Assembly (NCBI GenBank): GCA_963082975.1
Contig: OY720345.1
Coordinates: 78,461,034 to 78,525,033, forward strand
DNA length: 64,000 nucleotides
DNA from: Labia minor
Taxonomy: Eukaryota; Arthropoda; Insecta; Dermaptera; Spongiphoridae
Reading direction: 5' to 3'
In this document: one piece after another, positions 10,552 through 23,056 of the stretch
How positions within the stretch are numbered: position 1 is the first letter of the stretch
How the letters are laid out: each line of letters starts with the position of its first letter
The notes under the pieces: model-generated
The model's database searches: none
Seen by the model: the letters and a program-made list of their open reading frames with translations, nothing else
What the model was told of the DNA's origin: nothing
Translations under genes and position numbers: made by a program

Positions 10552-11304
10552 TTGGTGGAGAACAAAAAAAAACCAAAAAACAGCGTGTTCGTCCGCCATA
10601 TTGAAAAAAAAACAACATCCAGGGAGTGAAAGAGTTCCTGCAGAGAGAAACCAAGACAACATTGCCGACCATCAGCTGGGATTCGTTGGAACCACGCATC
10701 TTCAGTACAAGAATCCACCTGTTCGAGTTGCGGGGTCTTCCTTGGTTTCTCTAACCTCCTCAATATCTAAAGAACTTCACCCTGAAGCTGGATTTACTAT
10801 TCCAAAGTGCTACCATTATACCCTTGTTGAGACCATTTTTACACCCTTCTTTAATCCTTCAAACCCTTTTTTTTATATATTCAAATAACACACTTAAAAA
10901 ATTTCAATAAAAAATGTTCAACTTTTTTTACATAAAATTTTCTTTTATATTTTTTTCCCTTACTGACCCAAAATAACACTTCATGGAGGCGTCCAACCGA
11001 GATATTGTCAAAAGGGCAGTAAGTGTAATTAATTAAAAAAAAAAAGAAAAAAATTATTTTTTTGAAAATTTTTCCATTTTTTCCCCCACTTGCCATCCCC
11101 ACCCTACCTTCTTTTTCATACCACGTATCGGAGTTGGGTGATTTCTTTTTTTATTGTGGAGGAGAGGTAACATGTGTGTTGTATAAAAAAAATTTATATT
11201 TAGTGCTATTTTTAAAGTTTTTATTGATAACTGGAATTAGTGGAATTGTTTACTGTGTTACGAGATTATTTTTTTTATATATAAAAAAAAATATATATTT
11301 TTAA
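10552..11304 (+). repeat. Second, 5'-truncated Gypsy LTR plus leader
   Basis: It repeats 6115-6871 almost exactly: the last ~430 bp of the LTR (to 10983), the primer-binding site and about 300 bp of leader. It is joined on its left to the dispersed repeat at 10418-10551 with a short AATT overlap. It shows that the element interior was rearranged by joining two related elements or by duplication. Confidence 0.8.
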
Positions 11305-11309
11305 AGTTT

Positions 11310-11763
11310 ATAACGGGGATTTTAGGTTATAAATGAAAGATCGGGGTTCTCGAGTGAAAAATCTTTATTTCTATCCAAGTAATACAAAGGATGGACTAGT
11401 TTAGGGGGAAGGTGGCACAGGTTAGTTCCAATCGATGGATGCAGTAACCTGCGAGGGATAATCCAGGTTAGTTCCAATGGGATGGATGCAGTAACCTGGG
11501 TGGGCAGGAGAGGCTGGTGATACCTTCTAGGTCTCCTGTCGCTCTCTCTTTTTGTGTTTCGGGCGAGCCCTTATATAGAGGTAGTTTGTGGAGGGGCGCC
11601 GGCCAGGTGGTGAGGCGAGGTGCGCGCGCAGCTTGGCGGAGCGGACCTGGCGCGCGCAGCTGGGCGGAGCGGACCGGGCGCGCGAGACAGTGGAGGGGCG
11701 AGCGAGACAGCCAGCGCACCGAATAGCCTATTCGCGGGGCGCTTTGGAACTATTTTCGCTACA
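11310..11763 (-). repeat. GC-rich solo LTR of another retrotransposon family
   Basis: A 454-bp insert is flanked by a 5-bp duplication AGTTT (11305-11309 and 11764-11768). On the minus strand it begins TGTAGCG, carries a TATA box (TATATAAGGGC, near 11571-11580) and about 200 bp later an AATAAA signal (11364-11369), the expected order of an LTR. It is strikingly GC-rich against its surroundings and contains a roughly 46-bp tandem pair (GGTTAGTTCCAAT... at 11423 and 11469) and repeated GCGGAGCGGACC modules. Confidence 0.75.
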
Positions 11764-12243
11764 AGTTTTATTATTAACTAGAATAATTTAATCTTGTTTA
11801 CTGTTTTATATATAGAAAGAAAATATTAATAATATTTACAATTTTTTATTATTAATTTTTTTGATAACTTTATAAAAAAAAAATATATATTATTATTAAA
11901 TTTTGTCAAAGTTTTTTTTTTTTTGTTAATTTAAGTTGGTGAAAGTGTTAAAAGATAATTTTTATTGATTTAAATAATCTCATTGATTTAAAAAAAAAAA
12001 ATATTTAATATCTTTTCAAGTTTTTTTATTGATTTGTATCATAATACTTGTTGAAAAAATATTTATTAATTTTTTATATTCTAATTTGGCTAGTGTACTA
12101 AAGAAAATAGTTTTTTATTTTTTATTCATCTCAAGAAAATAATTTTTTTAATTTTTTTTATTCATGTGTTTAGTGTGATCAAGAAAGATAATTTTTTTTG
12201 AAATTTTTTTCTAATTTTTGTCATCTCATTTGTTTAGTGTACA

Positions 12244-14223
12244 ATGTCAACTAATGAAATGAACCATTCCTTAAGCAGTGATGATGCAGAACGAAAGGAG
12301 ACTTGTCATAATGAACTTCTTATTGACGATACGGGATTTTTTTCAAATCAACCACAGGGAACTGAAAGGGATGTGCATGTGGACAGTGTTGGTACTGCAG
12401 CTCATAGATCCATGGATGATGAGGAGCACGAGAAGGACATTGTAACAGATAACTATAAAAAATTCTTTATAACTCATACTAATGATCTCTTGGAAAGGTT
12501 CGTTGCTAAAATAAATAATCGATTAACGGAAAATCAAGTTCAAATAAATGAACATGAGGTTGGATTACAAAGCTTAAACATTAAAGTTCAAAATTGTAGT
12601 GAGGATAATAATTTAAAATTTAATGAGATAAAGAAAAATTTGAACGATCAAGCTGTTCGGTTGGAAAAATGTCAGGTCTGAAGTTAAGAATGAAATAAAG
12701 GATAAGGTGGATGATATTAATCATAAATTACAACTTTTAGAAATCAAACAGTCCCATACTTCCCCCTTTATGCCTGTCTCGTCTGTCCTCTCTCCTAACG
12801 TAAATTTAAATAATAAAACCTTTAATCCAGTCACAGAAATTGATAATAATCAGAGTCCTAGTCCGTCTAATGTCTTCATGTCTGTGTATGAAATGCAATC
12901 AGTAGCTGAAACGTTACCAAAAATTTACCGACGCTATGATCTTTCAAATAAACATCCAAATGAATTAATCAGAAGGTTTCTTAAAGCCAGAGAATTCTAT
13001 AAGTGGAGTGAAACGGCCTCTGTTCAAATTTTTTACTTTTGCCTTAAAGATCAAGCTAAGGACTGGTTAATCGATCGAGGGAATTTTTCTTTGGAATTAA
13101 ATAGTTTATATTGAGGGAATTTCAGGAATATTTCTGGTCACAGGCAATTCAATCGAAATTTTATTTGGAACATTTTCGTACACCTTTTGATGAGAGAAAA
13201 CCACTTCATGTTCAGTTTATGGTGAGATTTACATGGGCAAAAGAATTGGATGAAGGTTTTACGGACGATAGAATTTTGTCTATTTTAATTGAACTGCTTC
13301 CCATTTCCATTCAACATAATTTATTAAATCATTAATTGAATAAAGATGTAATAGTTAATTTAATTAAGAAATATGAAGAGACTTTTGAATCACCTGGTGC
13401 TTGCAATCCATCTTTTACCTATAATCCTACAGTTCACCCATCCTTTTCTTCATTCCATTACAACCCTACATCACCCCATCAGCAATATAATAATTTAATA
13501 AATGATAAAAATAATATTCGCGACAGAGAATATCATGAACATTACCCCTCCTTCCCTCGAGTATCAAACCAGTCACATTCATATAACTTTCGTAATAACA
13601 ATTTTCAAAATTCCACCCCTTTTCGATCCAATAATAATTTTCAAAATTATAATCGCTCTTCACAGAAGCAGCAAGGATATCGAAGTCGACCCCCAAATCA
13701 ATCCTTTCGCCCACGTAGTAATCCTTTTCATTCCTTTGACAATAGTAAATTTAACAATAATAACACTCAGATATCTTCAATCCCTATTAACAATACTAAC
13801 CCTTATTATCGCCATCCGAATAATTATACTAATTCTCCCCTCCCGCAGTCTTCCTTTTATCCAAATGGTAATCCAGGTAAAACATCCCTTCCTCCTAACC
13901 CCTCCCAAGTAAATTCCTCTCTCAATACCCAGAAGCATTCCCCTCCCACGACTTCGAATCAATATGCCAATGTTCCATCGAATATTATCACTGGATCTAC
14001 TTTTTCATCCCATCCTCATTTAATACAACCCCAACAGAATCTTTCTTGTTCTAATCCCGCTTGTAGTTCACATCTTATAGCATCCACTGTCCCTCTTACT
14101 GTAAGCACTGACACCAGGATAGAAAAGTCTATTCCACCCCCAAAGATCACAGATGTCGATGAAATTGTCCCAGATCCTCCTTTAAACTTCCAATCTCTAT
14201 GCCCTTGGGAGACCCGGACATAG
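12244..14223 (+). pseudogene. Gypsy gag remnant
   Basis: Coding sequence is spread over four open segments: 12244-12681, 12707-13114 in another frame, then 13111-13335 and 13336-14223 in one frame separated by a single stop. The first has a charged coiled-coil-like region. The middle carries a capsid-like stretch (IYRRYDLSNKHPNELIRRFL and FYFCLKDQAKDWL), and the last is very rich in Asn, Pro, Ser and aromatic residues, like a disordered nucleocapsid tail without a clear CCHC finger. At least two frame changes and one stop make it non-functional as it stands. The capsid phrase recurs in the relic near 30050. Confidence 0.75.
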
Positions 14224-15823
14224 AGAAAGGGAAAGAGGTCTCCAACAGTAATAAAATTGATCAAAATAAATTCTCACCCCCTTCGAAATTTAATTTTTCT
14301 AATAACACTTTTGAGTGGTTGCTTTCGGATTTTTTTGACTTTCATGAGCATGCCTTTTTAGATACTGGATCGGAAATGTCACTAATTAATGAACAGTTTT
14401 TTATATCTCATAACTTTAGATTCAATAATCCTCGAATTCTGCGTATCAATTCAACTTATCTTAATGGAGTGGATGGAAAGAAAAGTAAAAAAATTAATGT
14501 CTGTCCTCTTGAACTTTAAAATAAATGAATTAAATTTTTTGTCAACCCCGTCTCTTAAACTCAGTCTTTTATTCGGTATAAATTTTTTTCGATTAAATGA
14601 AATTCATTTTAAATTTTCAAATCAATGTACTAAAATTTCTTGTCAAAATCAAACAGTCTCATTTCCGTCTCAAGTCTTATCTAATGTCCAGTATGTCTCC
14701 TTTGCCATCCCTAAATTTTCTTATAGTAAGCCATTTGATAAGTTGAATCAGTCCATTCTAACTTGTGAATATAATGATGAATTGAATTTATTATTATCTG
14801 AATTTAATGACAAAAGGTTATGTTCATGAGATTAAATTAAGGGATTATACTCCGCACCAACTTTATCAGCATCCCATTGACCTTGGTCATAGGGAAGCAT
14901 TAAATTCTCTCACTAATCAATATCTTGAATGGGGAGTAATTGAGAGATCTCAGTCTCAGTATGTGAATCCGATTCGTGTAGTGGCAAAGCAGAACGGTCC
15001 AATTAGGATGTGTTTGGATGCAAGAAAAATAAATAAAAAATCCCTATCAGATTATGAAATTCCACCTCCACCCGATGAATTATTATTCCTAAAAGAACAA
15101 CCATATGTTTTGTCCACTTTAGACCTAACCAAATCCTATTGGCAAATTAGTTTATCATCCTCTTCAAAGTTTAGTCTTGCTCTTAATACTTTTATGTGGT
15201 TATTTTTAAATTTTTTATTGTTTAATAATGTACTGTGCATGAGAGATAGAATCACTGAATTACCCCGTTTTGTCATTCCTCCACCTGTTCAAAATTTTAT
15301 TGTTAATTGCTTTCACATTAATTATGATCACTACGGCATAGTTAAAACAAAATGGTTAATCGGTAAAGAATTCTTTTGGAAAAATTTAATTAAAACTGTT
15401 AAATCTGTATCAAGTCTGTCTACTGTTAGTTTTAAAAAAATTCCTATGTCACAATGTTTAAAGGCAACAGTCAAAGAAAAAAATATAGATAAGTATGTCC
15501 CGTCTCTTATAGGAAATTGTGAATTAAATAAAAGTCTGTCTTATAAAAAATTTTTCTTGTTTAATAATGTCCTGTTTATGAGAAATAAAATAACTAAATC
15601 ATCCCGTCTTGTCGTTTCAGCCCCATATCAAAATTTAATAGACAATTTCTTTCCTTTTAGTTATGTTCACTATGTAAAAAGTAAAAAAGTAAAACAAAAT
15701 GATGAGAATTATATTATAAAAAATTTAATAAAAGCTGTTAAGTCTGTCTTAAGTAACTGTTTTGTCTGTCCACGAAATAAGTATCCGCAGAAGTATAAAT
15801 ATCAGGGTCTTTTCCATGTATAA
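14199..15823 (+). pseudogene. Gypsy pol remnant: protease, partial RT, duplicated integrase zinc-binding regions
   Basis: A protease active site (FLDTGSEMSLI) occurs near 14355. After frame changes, reverse transcriptase begins at about 14810, with RMCLDARKINK and the first catalytic Asp in LSTLDLTKSYWQI. It breaks off before the YxDD box. The frame then enters integrase N-terminal sequence twice (NVLCMRDRITELPRFVIPPP near 15230 and NVLFMRNKITKSSRLVVSAP near 15560). RT palm, RNase H and the integrase core are absent. The element could only have moved with proteins supplied by relatives. Confidence 0.75.
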
Positions 15824-17053
15824 AAGAATTTTTAAACCAAAATTCCCACCACTAACAGAATATTAGGGAAATTTAACCGTAGACTTTTAAAATTGATTCA
15901 CGAATAGATTTAATGTTTTTTTCTCTCTAAATAAAAAATGAAACATTGAAGTATGAAGATAGAAGGGTGTGCGAAAATGTTTAGTGAAGAGTAATTAATG
16001 ATTATTGATTCTTTATTTGTTAGGGACATTGTTAGGGAAAATAGGAAATAATTGCAAGTAGAATACATATGAAAAAATGGTAAAGAAATGGAATTATAAG
16101 TAAATTGTTATGAGAGATTAGTAAATTTAGATGTATTTTATTTTTATTTTTTTTTTATATAAAGAAAAAATGTTAAAAATTATAATTGAACTGAATAAAA
16201 ATCAAATGTCCTTTAATCGTAATATTCCTCAGTGGATCATGAGTTGTAGGTGTTGGTGTTGTTGGCATGAATATCTATAGAGAGAAAAGATTTGAGTTTG
16301 TTTTAAGAATTGATTTTTTGAATTTTAAATGAAATTGAAGTCTCTAGCTGTTTTGGTCATTGTCTGTGGGAGAATGGTGAAGTTCATTGGAGAAGGGCCT
16401 GTCCGTTTAAGAAAAAGCATAAATGAAAGAAATAATTGTAGAGTTTAAAAAAAAAATGATGTAAGAGTAATGTCATTGAGATGAATTTTTTTAAATTTGA
16501 ATTTTATTTTTTGTTTTCAATTCGAATTATAATGTGAAGGAATATTTTGTTAACTTTTAAAATAAAAGTCTTACTAAGTAGTGTTAATTAATGAATCAAA
16601 TAATTTATTATAAAATTTAATATGGGAATGTCAATTTTTTAAAATCACTAATAGAAATTTATATTATTATAATAAGATTAAATAAATTGTTTTATTGTTA
16701 ATTTCTGGATAATTCAAAAAACGAATTATAAAATTGTACAAATTTCTGTTTTTCTAAATAACATTCAAATAAGTGTTATCTATAAAAATATTGCAAATAA
16801 AAAAATTGTAAATATTTAGTTTTAAGTATAAATCCAAAAAAAAAAAAAATAGAATTAGAATAGTGATTAAGGGTTATGTTGAACATTTTAAAACTTTAGA
16901 CTAATAAACTTTTAAAAAAAAAACCCTAGTGAAAAGTGAACAAGTGTAAGTGTAAGGTGTGTTTTGTTTTTTTTTGAAAAAAAAATATTTTTTTTGTAGA
17001 CTACAACAATTTTTTAAAAAAAAAATATTTTTTTTTAAAGCCAACAAGGGGGA
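15824..17053 (+). other. Gypsy 3' untranslated region with polypurine tract
   Basis: AT-rich, no credible ORF. It ends with AAGGGGGA directly before the 3' LTR, the expected plus-strand primer. A degenerate relative of the stretch near 16310-16450 occurs at 30600-30740. Confidence 0.65.
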
Positions 17054-17810
17054 TGTAATGAAATTTTAATGATAGCAATTAGGAGAATTTTATTTTTTGA
17101 AGAATTTCCTGTGAAATTAAATAAAGAATGGGATATTCTCCAGAATTGCTTAAATTAATATGAAACCCAAAAAAAATCAAAATTCCAACGAAGTCCTGTT
17201 AAGCCAGGGTCAAGAATCAAATCCTCCCCGACTCGGAGCCGAATTAGAGCACCCGATTGGCTGAGAGCCTGGAGAACCATAAAAGTTATGTGGAGGGAGA
17301 AGAGCAGCCGGTCGGAGCGAAAGGTTGAGCAGGAGGACTTAGAGAAGTGAATGATAAGTGAGAGGATCATAAAAAAAATTGGTGGAGAACAAAAAAAAAC
17401 CAAAAAACAGCGTGTTCGTCCGCCATATTGAAAAAAAAACAACATCCAGGGAGTGAAAGAGTTCCTGCAGAGAGAAACCAAGACAACATTGCCGACCATC
17501 AGCTGGGATTCGTTGGAACCACGCATCTTCAGTACAAGAATCCACCTGTTCGAGTTGCGGGGTCTTCCTGGGTTTCTCTAACCTCCTCAATATCTTAAGA
17601 ACTTCACCCTGAAGCTGGATTTACTATTCCAAAGTGCTACCATTATACCCTTGTTGAGACCATTTTTACACCCTTCTTTAATCCTTCAAACCCTTTTTTT
17701 TATATATTCAAATAACACACTTAAAAAATTTCAATAAAAAATGTTCAACTTTTTTTACATAAAATTTTCTTTTATATTTTTTTCCCTTACTGACCCAAAA
17801 TAACACTTCA
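17054..17810 (+). repeat. Gypsy element 3' LTR
   Basis: 757 bp, TGTAATG to AACACTTCA, without the retroposon found in the 5' LTR. It is followed by ATATATATAT, matching the (AT)n target left of 5270. Confidence 0.9.
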
Positions 17811-17923
17811 ATATATATATTAATAATACAATTATGATAGATAATATTTAAGATAATCACCAAATATTCTAAATAAAATTTATCTACTATGTATATATAT
17901 ATATATATAATTTTGACAGTTGT

Positions 17924-19381
17924 TCAATAATAATGAAATTTTCGAATAATAGAAAGTGACGGCTCTTTGTGAACTAAGCTGTCAAATAAAGCAATAAATT
18001 CAGGCCAATCGTCCAGTTTGCCTGAAAATGTAGGTAATTCTAATTTAGGTAGATTATTAATTGATGAAGGATTACTATTAGTTGCCCCAGACGCTACGGA
18101 ATGATTCGAAGTTGTCTCTGGAGGAATAGCTTTTCGAAATTTGAAATAATTTTCTTTTGTGGCGTCAATTAGGTTAAAGGTAGCGCAATTAGTTTGTGTG
18201 GTCTCTAAACAAAGAGATTTATCAGATGTGGTAGCATTATGCAGACGAATTTTATTCTGAACATTTATAAATTCGACTTCTAATTCATTGAGTCTCTCAT
18301 AGTAAATGCGGAATGATTCTACTGTCTCTATAGTAAGAGTTTTGGACTTTTTATATATATCGTTAATGAGGGTAAATATATCTTCTCTTTCGGCTTGGAG
18401 GATAATATTATTTTCTTCATGCTTAATCTCCATTGTGAATAAGTTTATGAGAAGGATATGTGAGCTTTCTGGAAATATAATAAATATCTATCTATTATTT
18501 ATTAGATAGAGCAAAGAAAATTTTAAAAAATTCAAAAATAAAAAGTTTAAGTTAAATTTCAATGTCACGGTAAGTTTACAAAAGAATATATATAATATTT
18601 TTTTTTTGGTATTTATATAATGTTTTATTATTATTATTATTATTAATAAATTATGTAAATTTTATACATAGATAAATTAACTTAGATTTTAGAAATAATT
18701 TAATTTAAATGAAATTAGATCAAAATAGTTATTTAATATTTGAAATGATATTTATACTTTGAAATATTAAAGGATTATTTTCTTCTTTTAATATACAAAA
18801 TAATTAATAATATTAATAATATAAGAAATATTAATAATTTTAAGAAATATTAATAATATAAGAAATATTAATAATATAAGAAATTGTTTTAAATAATAAT
18901 AAAATATGAAATTGGAAGGAAGAAATATCTTTTCAACAAAAAAGTTGTTAAGTGTTCATTTAAAAGACGGTACCTTCTAATCTTCTTCGATTCAAAAGTC
19001 TTGTTGATTAGGCTGCCAGTTCCACCTTTCGGGCGCCATTTGTAAATAACAAGGAAAAATAAAAATAAAAAAAAATTGATGAATTAAATAATTTATTTAT
19101 TGACCAGGATTCGGCTGGGATGGCAACATAATACAAAGACTTATACTTATTATAAAAAACTAAAATAAAGAATGAACAAATTAGTAGTAAATTAGTAGTA
19201 AATTATGAATAATATATATATGTTTACAAGTAGTTATTTTTTTATTTCTTTTACTCACCGTGACAAAAGATAATTTTTGAATTTGAGCAGTGATTCATAT
19301 ATATACTTTAGAGATGATAAGATATTTTAAATTTCTAAATTCAAAAGAGAGAAAACGATAAGCTTAACAGAGACATCGGCA
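17924..19381 (-). mobile_element. BEL/Pao remnant: gag fragment, leader and 5' LTR (copy 1)
   Basis: On the minus strand an LTR (about 19039-19381, starting TGCCGATG) is followed by a primer-binding site TGGCGCCCGAAAGGTGGAAC (19018-19037), a leader and a 169-codon gag start at 18433. The gag ends with PKLELPTFSGKLDDWPEFIA, the signature at the start of the BEL/Pao capsid region, and stops at 17924. Everything downstream (protease to integrase, 3' LTR) is missing, and the Gypsy element sits about 110 bp further left. This is a different BEL family from the one at 39776. Confidence 0.8.
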
Positions 19382-19383
19382 AC

Positions 19384-19640
19384 GCAGAAAAAAATAAGTT
19401 GACCTGTGACCAGGTCCGAACCGACCGACGGTTTGAAGTAAATTAATTTCCAGCTACAGAAACAATTTCAAATAATTTTAATATATCTATTAATGTAATA
19501 AAAAACAGATAGACATATAACATAAATATTTTTAATTTTAATTTATTTATAATATATGTATATATTTATATGTAAGACCAGGCTGTGACGTCATGAATGG
19601 CTGGATGACGTCATATAATTTTAAATCAAGAAAAATCATC
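19384..19640. repeat. Dispersed repeat fragment with paired TGACGTCA sites
   Basis: This matches the left part of 7165-7860 ('aagttgacctgtgaccaggt'), including the TGACGTCA pair, here at 19586 and 19606, exactly 20 bp apart. It runs straight into the satellite array. It is absent from copy 2. Confidence 0.75.
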
Positions 19641-22600
19641 CTACGATGACTTTTCATAATTTTTACTGTAAAATTAAAAAATTAAATTTTTTTTAAATAA
19701 ATAATAAATTCGTTCATTTTACATCATAAAAATATTAAAAAAATATATTATTGATATTTCTGATGAATATTTATTTTTTTATGCCGAAAACGGAGGGTTA
19801 TCCTACGATGACCTTTCAAAATTTTTACTGTAAAATTAAAAAATGAAATTTTTTTTAAATAATTAATAAATTCGTTCATTTTACATAATAAAATAATTAT
19901 TTTTTTATGCCGAAAACGGAGGGTCATCATCCTACGATGACCTTTCATAATTTTTAAGATAAAATTAAAAAATGAAATTTTTAATAAAAAAATAATAAAT
20001 TCGTTTATTTTACATAATAAAAATATTAAAAAAATATATTATTGATATTTCTGATAAATAATTATTTTTTTATGCCGAAAACGGAGGGTCATCCTACGAT
20101 GACCTTTCATAATTTTTAAGATAAAATTAAAAAATGAAATTTTTAATAAAAAAATAATAAATTCGTTCAATTTAACACCATAAAAATATTAAAAAAGAAT
20201 ATTATTGATATTTCTGATGAATAATTATTTTTTTATGCCGAAAACGGAGGGTCATCCTACGATGACTTTTCATAATTTTTACTGTAAAATTAAAAAATGA
20301 AATTTTTTTTAAATAAATAATAAATTCGTTCATTTTACATCATAAAAATATTAAAAAAATATATTATTGATATTTCTGATGAATAATTATTTTTTTATGC
20401 CGAAAACGGAGGGTTATCCTACGATGACCTTTCATAATTTTTACTGTAAAATTAAAAAATGAAATTTTTTTTAAATAATTAATAAATTCGTTCATTTAAC
20501 ATCATAAAAATATTAAAAAAAAATATTATTGATATTTCTGATGAATAATTATTTTTTTATGCCGAAAACCGAGGGTTATCGTCGGCCAACCTTTCATAAC
20601 TTTGACGGAAAAATTAAAAAATAAAATTTTTAATAAAAAAATAATAAATTCGTTCATTTTACATCATAAAAATATTAAAAAAATTTATTATTGATATTTC
20701 TGATGAATAATTATTTTTTTTTGCCAAAAACGAGGGTTATCGTCGGCCATCCTTTCATAACTTTGACGGAAAAATTAAAAAATAAAATTTTTAATAAAAA
20801 AATAATAAATTCGTTCATTTTACATCATAAAAACATTAAAAAAATATATTATTGATATTTTTGATGAATAATTATTTTTTTATGTCCAATACGGAGGGTC
20901 ATCCTACGATGACCTTTCATAATTTTTACTGTAAAATTAAAAAATGAAATTTTTTTTAAATAATTAATAAATTCGTTCATTTAACATCATAAAAATATTA
21001 AAAAAAAATATTATTGATATTTCTGATGAATAATTATTTTTTTATGCCGAAAACCGAGGGTTATCGTCGGCCAACCTTTCATAACTTTGACGGAAAAATT
21101 AAAAAATAAAATTTTTAATAAAAAAATAATAAATTCGTTCATTTTACATCATAAAAACATTAAAAAAATATATTATTGATATTTCTGATGAATATTTATT
21201 TTTTTATGCCGAAAACGGAGGGTTATCCTACGATGACCTTTCATAATTTTTACTGTAAAATTAAAAAATGAAATTTTTTTTAAATAATTAATAAATTCGT
21301 TCATTTTACATCATAAAATAATTATTTTTTTATGCCGAAAACGGAGGGTCATCATCCTACGATGACCTTTCATAATTTTTAAGATAAAATTAAAAAATGA
21401 AATTTTTAATAAAAAAATAATAAATTCGTTTATTTTACATAATAAAAATATTAAAAAAATATATTATTGATATTTCTGATGAATAATTATTTTTTTATGC
21501 CGAAAACGGAGGGTCATCCTACGATGACCTTTCATAATTTTTAAGATAAAATTAAAAAATGAAATTTTTAATAAAAAAATAATAAATTCGTTCAATTTAA
21601 CACCATAAAAATATTAAAAAAGAATAATATTGATATTTCTGATGAATAATTATTTTTTTATGCCGAAAACGAAGGGTTATCCTACGATGACCTTTCATAA
21701 TTTTTACTGTAAAATTAAAAAATGAAATTTTTTTTAAATAAATAATAAATTCGTTCATTTTACATCATAAAAACATTAAAAAAATATATTATTGATATTT
21801 TTGATGAATAATTATTTTTTTATGCCCAATACGGAGGGTCATCCTACGATGACCTTTCATAATTTTTACTGTAAAATTAAAAAATGAAATTTTTTTTAAA
21901 TAAATATTAAATTCGTTCATTTTACATCATAAAAATATTAAAAAAATATATTATTGATATTTCTGATGAATATTTATTTTTTTATGCCGAAAACGGAGGG
22001 TTATCCTACGATGACCTTTCATAATTTTTACTGTAAAATTAAAAAATGAAATTTTTTTTAAATAATTAATAAATTCGTTAATTTAACATCATAAAAATAT
22101 TAAAAAAAAATATTATTGATATTTCTGATGAATAATTATTTTTTTATGCCGAAAACGGAGGGTTATCCTACGATGACCTTTCATAATTTTTACTGTAAAA
22201 TTAAAAAATGAAATTTTTTTTAAATAAATATTAAATTCGTTCATTTTACATCATAAAAATATTAAAAAAATATATTATTGATATTTTTGATGAATAATTA
22301 TTTTTTTATGCCCAATACGGAGGGTCATCCTACGATGACCTTTCATAATTTTTACTGTAAAATTAAAAAATGAAATTTTTTTTAAATAAATATTAAATTC
22401 GTTCATTTTACATCATAAAAATATTAAAAAAATATATTATTGATATTTCTGATGAATATTTATTTTTTTATGCCGAAAACGGAGGGTTATCCTACGATGA
22501 CCTTTCATAATTTTTACAGTAAAATTAAAAAATGAAATTTTTTTTAAATAATTAATAAATTCGTTCATTTAACATCATAAAAATATTAAAAAAAAATATT

Positions 22601-23056
22601 ATTGATATTTCTGATGAATAATTATTTTTTTATGCCGAAAACGGAGGGTCATCCTACGATGACCTTTCATAATTTTTACTGTAAAATTAAAAAATGAAAT
22701 TTTTTTTAAATAAATAATAAATTCGTTCATTTTACATCATAAAAATATTAAAAAAATTTATTATTGATATTTCTGATGAATAATTATTTTTTTTTGCCAA
22801 AAACGAGGGTTATCGTCGGCCATCCTTTCATAACTTTGACGGAAAAATTAAAAAATAAAATTTTTAATAAAAAAATAATAAATTCGTTCATTTTACATCA
22901 TAAAAACATTAAAAAAATATATTATTGATATTTTTGATGAATAATTATTTTTTTATGTCCAATACGGAGGGTCATCCTACGATGACCTTTCATAATTTTT
23001 ACTGTAAAATTAAAAAATGAAATTTTTTTTAAATAAATATTAAATTCGTTCATTTT
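19641..23056. repeat. AT-rich satellite array, unit about 160-165 bp, about 21 units
   Basis: Each unit runs from 'tgccgaaaacggaggg' through 'aaaattaaaaaatgaaattt' and 'aaattcgttcattttacatc' to 'gatatttctgatgaataatt'. Most units carry the inverted repeat GGTCATC-CTAC-GATGACC or a one-base variant; a minority (near 20570, 20735, 21060, 22805) carry ATCGTCGGCCAACC instead. Two shortened units occur near 19880 and 21310. A degraded patch of the same satellite lies at 27620-28015. Short ORFs inside are chance. The array is missing from copy 2. Confidence 0.95.

Larger units (their letters stand above)
5270..17810 (+). mobile_element. Gypsy-type LTR retrotransposon, defective, with nested insertions
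   Basis: The element is bounded by LTRs at 5270-6550 and 17054-17810, both starting TGTAATGAAATT and ending AACACTTCA, inserted in an (AT)n tract. A primer-binding site follows the 5' LTR and a polypurine tract (AAGGGGGA) precedes the 3' LTR. Internally it has a broken gag, a protease fragment, part of reverse transcriptase and duplicated integrase zinc-binding regions. Nested inside are a retroposon (5377-5890), a TTAA-flanked transposon (8097-10362), a second partial LTR plus leader (10552-11304) and a foreign solo LTR (11310-11763). Copy 2 keeps only a solo LTR at this site. Confidence 0.88.

Noticed and set aside
11468-11791. Arg/Ala-rich ORFs in the GC-rich block
   Set aside because: High GC content leaves all frames open; the block is a solo LTR with promoter and polyadenylation signals.
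19641-23056. Regular repeats that could suggest a CRISPR array
   Set aside because: Units are ~163 bp of continuous AT-rich satellite without unique spacers, in an animal genome.
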